Part shown: positions 1 to 10,400 of the stretch, in pieces
How positions within the stretch are numbered: the first letter of the stretch is position 1
How the letters are laid out: every line of letters begins with the position of its first letter
NCBI RefSeq assembly: GCF_027409185.1
Contig: NC_084462.1
Coordinates: 181,712,071 to 181,776,070, forward strand
Length of the DNA: 64,000 nucleotides
Source of the DNA: Cynocephalus volans
Taxonomy: Eukaryota > Chordata > Mammalia > Dermoptera > Cynocephalidae
Direction: 5' to 3'
Notes under the pieces: generated by a model
Seen by the model: the letters and a program-made list of their open reading frames with translations, nothing else
The model's database searches: none
Told to the model about the DNA's origin: nothing
Program-made: the position numbers and the translations under genes

Positions 1-896
1 TGAGCACAGGGCTGAGCATGTAACTGCTTGGCAAAAAAAATGAATAAAAAGAAAATAGAGGCTGCGGGCTACACCTACAGTCTCAGTAAATCAGGATGGA
101 TGAAAAGAAAGCAAATCTGGGGACTGTCATTTACTAGCTCATAAACTTGGACAACCCCATGCCTGCCTCTGGGCCTGTTTTCTCATCTGTAAAAAAAATG
201 GAGCAGGAGTTAGTAATAATAGTTTTCTGAAGTCCTCCTGTCTATAAATTCGACACATGTAAGTCCTTAAATAGTGAATTAATGTTAACAGTCTTGATAA
301 ACTTATCTAAAAAGTATTTTAATAGTTAAACATACCAAAGGCTAAAATGACACAATTAAAAACTATTATTTATTAAATATCACTATGTATATAGTTTGGG
401 ATCAGAGAATTTATTAAAAAGGCAAACGCAAATGAAGAAACCATATAACAAGTGATACAACAGAAAAGCACAGTTGCACGGAGATGTGACACCCGAGCAT
501 TCTCCCCACACCCTCGGTTTTGGCCAGCCTCTTCAGTCTGTTTCATTGCTGTTACCTTCCGTTATTCTAGCATAAGACATTAACCATGGAAATGCTTGCA
601 AATATTGCTGGACTATAGGATTCGTGCCAGAAGAATGCCATGAAAGCTGCTTTACTGGGCCTAGCATGTCCTCAATGTTACACAAACAGTGGCAATTTTT
701 CTGTAGTTTTCATTTGCATGATGGTCCAACTCAGTTAACTCTGGGATTTTAAACATCACTTGTAATTACAGAACTAATATATTCTCATAAAAATTTAAAC
801 AGTACAGATAGGTATAAAGTAAAAATATTAAACCAGGGATTTTCTACACAAATGTAATATGTAAAGCACACCTAATTTACTAAAACCAGATCACTC
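1..896. other. Region downstream of CINP
   Basis: AT-rich intergenic sequence. A MIR-like piece lies at about 120-230 (splice-tail text such as ctgggcctgttttctcatctgtaaa). No coding exon is recognised. Confidence 0.5.
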
Positions 897-1428
897 CATC
901 ATTTTGTTCAGGACCTCATTTATTTCACTGAAGTGTTTATGGGTGACAGATTTACAACAGGTGCAGAGGACGCCCAGTGCTGGCCGGCGCCAGACGGAGG
1001 ATTGCTGCCACAGTGGTAAGCAGGCCTGGAGGGCCGCAGGGAGCTGGTGAAATGATCCAGCCTGGAAGACCCTAAGAAGGATGGTGGGTGGCCATGCCAC
1101 AGCAAAGGGTCTAATCCTTGGGCACGGCACTGGATCCTACACAGGGGACTGTCCACCCAGGAGAGATGGGAGAAGCCAGTGCCTGGAGCCTGGAGGTGGA
1201 GCTCACGAGAAGCTGTTTTGGGAGGTCACAGTGCTCGGTGGCCTGTTTCAAGCAGCATGCTTTCCAGATGCAGCTGGCTGTCACTCTCCAGGTAGGGCTG
1301 GTGCAGCCACATTGACAAGTAGCTCAGAATGAGGTCGTGGTCCACAGTGTGTGCCAGCTCTTCAACCACAGTGCGCTTCAGGAGGAGCTCCTTCCTGTAC
1401 ATGTCAGAGAGTTTCTGGGAAACCTCAT
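897..1428 (-). CDS. CINP: CINP exon 5 (last coding exon plus 3'UTR)
   Basis: Coding part is 1226-1428 on the minus strand. It opens with the last two bases of a split Tyr codon, continues EVSQKLSDMYRKELLLKR and ends GHRAL-stop (TGA = plus 1226-1228). The acceptor reads ..catttcag at 1429-1436. The 3'UTR runs left to a canonical AATAAA (plus TTTATT, 919-924), so cleavage is expected near 895-905; that end is an estimate. Confidence 0.93.
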
Positions 1429-4400
1429 CTGAAATGAACGCAAGTCTCCCCTTAACAGTAGTAATTCAAGGAAGTTCTCTTGACTCAGATGAACCACACT
1501 TTTAAAAGCTCCTTGTTAAAAACCAGAATCAGCAACAGCACTGAGATGAAAGTACCAGAGGGATGTTTATCACTGAGCGGTGTAGATTAGTACAATTAGA
1601 TAACACAGCAGGAAATCACAAAAAAAGCATAACCTTTCTACCTAACCCTTAAGTGACCTGCAATGATTATAAATAGGAGATTCACTTCAAACTGACAACA
1701 TTTCCTTTTTTCTTTTTCCTTTGGTAGCTGGCCGGTACAGGGATCTGAAACATTGACCTTGGTATTATAACACTGTGCTCAAACTGACAATATTTCAATA
1801 ACACATTATACTAGGTGATTTTACCCTTTTCTCCTTTATTTAAAAAGCAATGTCAGGGCTGGCTGGCTGGTTAGCTCATTTGGGTGCTGGTAACACCAAG
1901 GTCAAGGGTTCAGATACCCGTACTGGCCATGAGGTTGGCTGCAGTGACCTCAATTTATTTTTTAATTAAAACAAAACAGGGGGGCTGGCTGGTTACCTCA
2001 GTTGGTTAGAGCGCAGCCTTATAATACCAAGGTCACTGGCATGGATCCTTGTACTGGCCAGTGCCAAAACAAAACAAAACAGAGGTTTGTGAGAAATTGC
2101 TAAAGGGTCACAAAAATGATTACATCGTGTAAAGTTGAATGTGTTAATTACCCTGATTTGAGCATCAGATATTACTCACAGGTACTGATGTTCAATGCTG
2201 TACCCCACAGATATGTACAATCAATTATGTTTCAATAAAAAACAAAAATACCCTTTCTTCATTAAAAAAAAAAAAAAGAAAAGAAAAGAAAATATATATA
2301 TATATAGCCTCCACAGAGGAGGTGGAATTCATTCTGCCCATTGTTTTAAAGGGCTAATAATGGCAACTTGCTTCATGGGTCTCTAATTATGTTTAATAGT
2401 CTCTGCTGATGATTAGCTAATTAAAGCCAAGAAGAAATGCTCATTTTAAAATCCTGTCTACTTTCCTCCCAATGAATCCTCTTGTGTTGAATTTCAAGGC
2501 ATTGCCGGCTTCTTCAAGTACCAGATCTAAATGATGCTAAATGCTCTTATAACCACGACCCTCCTGAAAATCAACTCAGAAAGAACTACTTACAGAAATG
2601 GGTTGTGGGCCACGTGTGAAACAGGGGGGGCCGGTCACTCTCCTCCCCATAATGGTAATTTTCTAGTTCACAAATTCCCTTGGTAGTTGAAGACAGCTTT
2701 TCCATTTTCACCTGTATTTTGGTCTGAAAAGATATTAATTTGGTATATGAGAACATTATTTGAAATCTCCAGTCTCAGATTCAATAACTATAAGATTTCA
2801 AAGCTAAGAAGTATAAGTCTGTTGGGACTAAAATTCCAATAACTAAACATTGTTAACTCCATGTACAGCAAATTTCCCGGGAGATGGAGGCAGACAGTTG
2901 TCATGATTTCATTAATTTGGATTACTTAGGTAATAAACCCCAGATTTCCAGTCCTGGAGAAGATAACGCTTGCTGAGTCCTACTTCACTAAGATTTCTAA
3001 ACAGCACTGATTATTTTCACCCCAAAGACCTGGACGAGTCCCGAGGCAGGCTCTTGCTGCTTTTATGGAATGAAAGATAGGAGAAAAGGCATTAAATGAA
3101 CTCATTTCTGACTCTCTTTTATTAACTGCCTTTGAGCTTCCTGAAACCTCTTTGAGCCTTGGTTTCCTCACTTATAAAATGGTGATAGTAAAAGGCAGCC
3201 CTACACACCTCACACGGGAAGGAAATGATGACAGCGTGACACTGACGGTGCCTAACACTGTCCCCAGCCCCACTGCACACATGAGGCAGCACAGAGTGTG
3301 TCTAATGAAGTGCTGACTTTCACAGGGTGGCGAGGAGGATTCAGTGTGTTAGTATTTGTGAAGCATCTTGTTGGAGCTACATAAGGGTTCGTTGAATAAA
3401 ATAAATGAGTGAAGTAACTAGGATTTCAGACTCAACTGGCATAGGTCTAGTAAGACCAAATTTCTAACTCCTAAGTCTAGTTAACTTTATGTACGTGAGA
3501 GAGGATAAGAAAAGGTATATACGTCATAAAAATTTTAATTCTTTGCCCTTGATCCTTCCAACCACCCTCTGATGACATCTGAAGTGGCACGCACTAAATT
3601 TAGCTAACATTAATTTTTAAGGGACTCTATTCCTTTCTCAAATCTTTTTAGGTTCGATATTTCACGTGGCCCAACCCCAAGAGGCAGGACTCATTTCCGT
3701 TTTACAGCTGGGGAAATTGCTCAAGGTTGAGCTAGGGAAGGATGCGGCCAGAACTTGACACCATGCCTTCTGACCCCCAGTCTTTTGACACCCAGTCCTC
3801 TGCTCTGTCCTTTGCATCCTGCAGCAGCTTCCTGTTGCCACCTGAGTGGAGAAAATACACTCAGTTTCTCCTACTATACGTTCACAACACACTTCTGATG
3901 CCAGATATGTGAGGATTTCTCCCTACTAGCAAGCAAGCCAGCAGTTCTGCAGTAGACACCAGCTGGGTGTCCTCCAATTCAATTCTGACACTATCTACCT
4001 GAAGATAGTATCAGATTCCTCAGGTAGAGGGCTTGGTCCCCAACACTGCTCCCCACTTGAGATGCCAGATGCAAGCCCCAGATTATTTTACCTGTGCTTC
4101 TACCAACCAGCTTTAAATCAGGGTTCCCATAACCCCCTCCTTGGATTTGATTGATTTGCTGAGAAGCTCACAGAACTCAGGGGAACACTTACATTTACCC
4201 ATTTATCATAAAGGATATTACAAAGGATACAAATGAAGAGATGCATAGGGAGAGGCTTGGGGGAAGGGGCATGGAGCTTCCATGCCCTCCCTGGGCACCA
4301 CCCTCCAGGAACGACCACACGTGTCGCTATCCGGAAGCTCCCCGAACCATGTGCTCTTGGGTTTTTATGGAAGCTTCATTACATAGGCATGACTGAAGCA

Positions 4401-7400
4401 CGGACAACTGTGTAGAAATGTGACTGGACAAAAAGGGTCTGCTCTGACACTAACAGCCTGGCTGGGGAAACTCAGCAAGGCCTATGTGTTCAGGTTCTTC
4501 TCTGACTCCTGTTTGGCATTTCTTCCTCCTGGGTATGAGGAAGGACTCCTTCTGGAACAGGATACTTACGGCCTACAATCACGTAAGTTAGGTCAGAGAA
4601 TTTCTTTATGGCCAGTTCCAAGACAGAAAGGTGGGGGAAAGTTTAGAACAAGCCAAGAATCATGGATGAAAACCAAAATATACATATCATAATATCATAC
4701 CACCTAATTCTAAGAAAAGTTTATAAAGATCAGGAGAGCAAGGAAAATCCTGGAGGCTCAGTTCTGTAGCTCAGCCATCAATAAAGAGACAAGGTTATGT
4801 ATGTGTGTGCAGCCCTGAAATGAAAGCGCGTGCACAGCCGCCCACACTTACATTTCCACAGTGGTGGTCTCCTCCCACAGCTAACGTAGACCACACCATG
4901 AAATGTTTAGTCCGACTTAGGGGAAGGGCTGCATTGAACACCCAAGCAAGATCAAATTTGTTAAAGACACTTAAAGCCAAGTCTGGGAAACCATTCTTTC
5001 TAAAGGCTAGAGGAAAATAGGAAAAATAATATATCTTTACAGCACCAACTTTTGGTTGTGAACATAGAATGAGAACTTAGTTCCAAACCACTTTAAAATA
5101 GAGTAAATTCACTGGAACAGAGAACTTTTTTTCCCCAGGCTAGAAAGAGTTTATTGGCACAAGCAGTGTGGCAGAGGCACAGGAACAGAACCTAGCCCCT
5201 GGAGCACAGAACTTCTAACCTGACGGCTAGCATGCAGATCTTGGTTTCTAATTGGATTCTTCAATAAAAGGAATCAGGGCTCCTTGGAGAAATGACTGAT
5301 TCTAGGCCTAAGACAGGAAATACCCAAGGTGAATCTGGAGCATCCTTTAATGCCAGAAAGTAAAGAAGTATTCAAAAAACCCAAAATCACAACCTTACAA
5401 TGAAGAGTACGTCAGAGGGACACAGGAGCCAACTGAACTCCCAATGGTCAAAGTGGGAATAATTTGAGCAACAAAATAAAGTAGATCTAGGGCCGAACCC
5501 ATGGCTCACTGGGGAGAGTGCAGCGCTGGGAGCGCCGAAGTCACAGGTTCAGATCCTATACAGGGATGGCCACTGCGCTCACTGGCTGAGCACGGTGCGG
5601 GCGACACCAAGCCAAGGGTTACAATCCCCTTACAGGTCACAAAAAAAAAGAAATAAAATAAAGTCAATCTAGATTATAACCCAAAGTATAAAATAAATAT
5701 CCAAGAGTCCAGTCTGCTATAAATGAATGATTGAAAAATTAACAAATGGGGGAGAAGAGGCAAATCTCCCATGCATTAGAATTCCGGACGGGCCGCCTGG
5801 CTAGCTCAGTTGGTTAGAGCGCAGCCTTGCAACAAAAACGTCATGGGTTTGGAGCTCCGTACTGAGCAGCTGCCAAAAAAAAAAAAATCCAAATAATTTA
5901 TATAGATTCTCCACCCTTAAGTGTGGGCTGTGCCTAGTGACTTCCTTTCAAGGAGGACAGTATGAAACGGAGAGAAAGAGCCACTTTACAATGGAGAAAG
6001 CTGACAAACACCGTCTCATTCAGGTGATCAACGTCAACAACAACAGTGAAAGTCATGATGACAGTGTCTGTGTGACATGACAAGGCACTTTACCTCTGCG
6101 GTCTTTCTCCTCAAAACCCACAACCCCAGTCTAATGAGGAAAATATCAAAAAAATCCCAACTGAGGGACATTCTGCCTGACCAGGACAAAATATCTGATC
6201 TGATCAGCATTCCTCAAAACTGCCAAAGTCTGAGTGTCACGGCCAAGAGGAGCCTAAGGAGACATGGCAACTAACTGTCAGGTAGTGTCTTGGATGGGAT
6301 CCTGGGACAGAAAGAGGACATTAAGAAAAAAACTGGGGAAATCTGAATAAACTACAGTGTCTAGTTAATAACGATGTATCAGTATTGGTTCACTAATTGT
6401 AACATATGTACCGTACTAATGTATGAGACTGGGTGTGGGGTGAGGACAGTTTATGGGAACTCTACTATCTGCTCAACTTTTCTGTAAAGATGAAACTGTC
6501 CTAAAAAATAAAGTCTACTAATTAAAAAAGCACACAGCTCAGTTGGTTAGAGCACGGTGTTATAACACCAAGGTCAAGGGTTCAGATCCCTCTACAGGCC
6601 AGCTGCCAAAATAAATGAATAAATAAATAAATAATAAAAATACACACAGGCTTTATCTAATGATCTTGGGAACTTAGCCTACCATGAGCACGCAATCAGC
6701 TAAAAAAAAAAAAAAAGAAAGAAAAAGGACATAAACCTCAAAAGTCCTGAAGTCAGTACTGGATTTCAATCATAAAGAAAAGGCTATATTACAAAAATGT
6801 CTTAATGCACACAATTGGTATGACATTTAATAGAGTAGTGTTTCTTTCTTGAAAAGTTCTTTTAAACCTATAGTCTAACTTATAATAGGTAGACTCCTAA
6901 ATTTGAGGAAGTGGTAACTTGAAGAAATACAACTATGTTTCAGCATATTTCTGTTTAAAAAGGCAAGGAAGCATGTAAAGCATTATAAACATTTCCATCA
7001 GAAAAAGGTTAAAATATAAAGATTTTACATGTTTGTGGGTAAGCTTTAGTTATCTAAGTTCAAATATGTACAAAACCTTAAATCCTGTGCTTGGCAAAGG
7101 GATGAGGTGCTGTTATACCCACATTTGGTGGCCAGTACGGTGGGTATTGAAATTTGGTCATTAGTTCATTAAACAAACATTTTAGTCTCTTACGTGCTAT
7201 ATTAAGGGTGGGTAAACTACGCCCATAGGCCAAATCTGGCCCATAGCCTATTTTTGTATGACCTGCAAGCTAAGAATGGTTTTTTACATTTTTAAATGGT
7301 TGGGAAGAAAAGTCAAAGAATAATATTTTGTGACAAATGAAATTCAAATTTCAGTGTCCATAAAGTTTTACTGGAACACAGCCACGTCCATTCACTTATG

Positions 7401-10400
7401 TATTGTCTATGGCTGCTTTAGCCCTACATGATGGAGTTTAGTTGCAATGGAAACTGGCCCACAAACCGTAAAATATTTACCATGTGGAGCCCAGGAAGTG
7501 GGTGAAATGGCCCCTGACAATGTACAGGATAGGAAGAGCGACTGTCTGGGACAACATCTTAGGAACATCAAGATTTGTGGGGTAGGGGGCCGGCCCGTGG
7601 CTCACTCGGGAGAGTGCGGTGCTGATAACACCAAGGCCCCGGGTTCGGATCCCATATACGGATGGCCGGTTCGCTCACTGGCTGAGCGTGGTGCTGACAA
7701 CACCAAGTTAAGGGTTAAGATCCCCTTACCGGTCATCTTTAAAAAAAAAGAAAAAAAGAAAAAAAAGATTTGTGGGGTAGGTAGAGGCAGAGAGGATCAG
7801 AGGAGGCTGAGGACAAGGAAGGAATTTCCAACAGTGTCACAACTGCCAATGATCAAGCTAACTCCAAGAACATCCCTCAGATTCAGTGACAATGACCACA
7901 GGTGGCCAGCACCTTTAGTTCTTACCAACGCATCCAAGGTGGCCCGCAATTCCTCACACAGTGTCTCGAGTTCCTTATTATATTCCGGATACATCTTTTC
8001 TTCATTTTCATTGGAAGCTGCTGGGCTGCTGTTCTCTAATTCTATCTTGTCTTTATTCCTGGAAAAAATAGAAAATAATGGGTACAAAATATACTCTTTA
8101 AGCTCACTTCATTTTGTTATAATAAATCCTAGATAACTCAATATCCACATAGTGACATCAGGCATTTTGCATAAGCATTGTTTTTTTCATATCATTATAA
8201 TACAAATTTAGTTATTATTTATATTATACAATAAATATGTCCATTGGTCACTCAATTTTACACTAGCGTAAGTCAATTAAATTCGGCTGTGTGGCATCCA
8301 TGGCCAAGGACATAGTTCTGGGTGTACAGAGATGAATAAGACATGGATCATTTCCTCAAAGAGTTCAGAGTCTAAAAATGTAGTTCTTAAACTGAAGTCT
8401 TTGACCCATGGGGCATGAAATTAATCCACTGGGGTTGCAATCATCATTTAAGGGAAAAATTAAACATGAAAATAGATTTAAAATATCAAAGAGCATCTTA
8501 CATAGTAAGAGTAAGAATTGCTTCATGGAACTTGCTGAGCACGATCCCACTGGGAAAAGGTGGCAGAGGCTGAAAGTACAGGATGTGTTTGAGGGAATTT
8601 CACAAGACAGTGGGTTGGCAAGAGCCAAGTGATAAGGCCAGGGAGTTAAGATTCTAGCGTGTATATATATATACATATACTTTTTTTTTTTTTTTTAAAG
8701 ATGACCGGTAAGAGGATCTTAACCCTTGACTCGGTGTTGTCAGCACCACGCTCTCCCAAGTGATGTAACTGGCCATCCCTATATAGGGATCCGAACCCAT
8801 GGCCTTGTTGCACCACACTCTCCCACATGAGCCATGGGCCAGCCCTAGCCTGTATATTTTTAAATTATAACTGTGAGAAATTAAAATAAACAAACACACA
8901 CATATATGTATATATAAATAAAATAAAGCAAATCCTCCAATCAGAACTGGCATAAATATATATATCCTACAGCTTGCCTTTTTCTAGAGAACATTATCTA
9001 CAGGGTTACAGCCTTGGGTTTAAAAAGCACATTCCTAGGGGGGCTGATCAGTTAGATCAGTTGGTTAGAGCACGGCAACACAAAACGGACTAAAACAATG
9101 TCCTTGTAACACCAAGGTCAAGGGTTCAGATCCCTACACAGGCCAGCCACCAAAAAAATAAAAAAACATACTCCTAGATTGTGAACTCTTTTAGGAAATG
9201 ATGTATGTCTTACTCATTTTTGTACACCCAGCACTGTGCCCTAGAAGGATGCCACACGGCTGAAGTTAATTCTGCTAACAGTTTTGTCATAATTCCTTTG
9301 TCTTTTTTTTAAAAAAAGAAATGCAACAGTATGAAGATGAAGTCCCATTTACCTGCTGCCCCAACACCCATTCTTCCTAGAAGTTACCAGTATTACGAAT
9401 TGAGCCTATATCCTTCCAATCTATTATTATAATTTTATATAGCTGTAACCATGAACAACGTAGTATAATTTTGTAGTTAAAATGAACATACACAGTTCAT
9501 ACTCACCTGAATCCTTTTATCACTTGCTTTTTTTGCTTAATATTTTATTTTTTAATTTATTCATGTTGATAAATCCTCACCCTAAAAGACTCCCATGAAA
9601 CTTCTGCCCAATCATTAAGGATGAAAATCTCAGAGCATGAAGAACTCTATATGTACTTACAATAAACTGATTTTCAGGTTGGCAATATTATTTGCAGTGG
9701 TAAAACCTGCATCATTGAGGGTTTCCCATTTCAGGATTAAATTATGCCAATCGGCTGCATTGTCCTTAATTTTTCTTGCACTGACAGATAAGACAGGTTT
9801 TCTAGGCGTTACAATTCCAAGAGTCTTTGCTGATAGGGAGTAAAAGAAACATAATTATTACAGAATACACGATAATAGTTGGAGGGCAAATGTCCTCATA
9901 ACTTTCAACAGTAAAACCATCTGAAATACTACATCAACAGGAAAAACAAATGGTGTGGAAACTAAGAAGTCTGCACAAACATGAAAGTTACTGGAACAAG
10001 ACAAAATTGATTTTTTTTTCTTTTTACCTTTTACGACTCACTAGATACAACTGAGTCCTTTTCTGGCTTAATGGCTCCACAAAGTCTTTACTCAAGCACT
10101 TTGACCACTTTCAAAGGTTGGAAATAAGGCAAAGTTGTGACTTTCTGCCAAAATTTCAGTAGCTCCTATTACCCTTCCTACAGGATAACCTAGCCATCAC
10201 TCCTTAGCACGCCCCCTATCTAGTCTCAGGCACTTTGATAAATGTGTTCAGAGCTTCGTGGCTCACTAGTGCTTGTCATTCCAAGACACTGAGAAGACTG
10301 GACATCAGAGATGCAGATGATCTCATTGCTGCTGCTGCTCTGCCTGGAACTCAGGAGGAAGTCCAAACTCCCTCGGGACCAGGCTACCCCTCTGCCTCAA

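Noticed and set aside
7447-8136. 229-codon plus-strand frame
   Set aside because: It is a chance frame running through a hAT fossil, a CYN SINE and the antisense of CINP exon 3.
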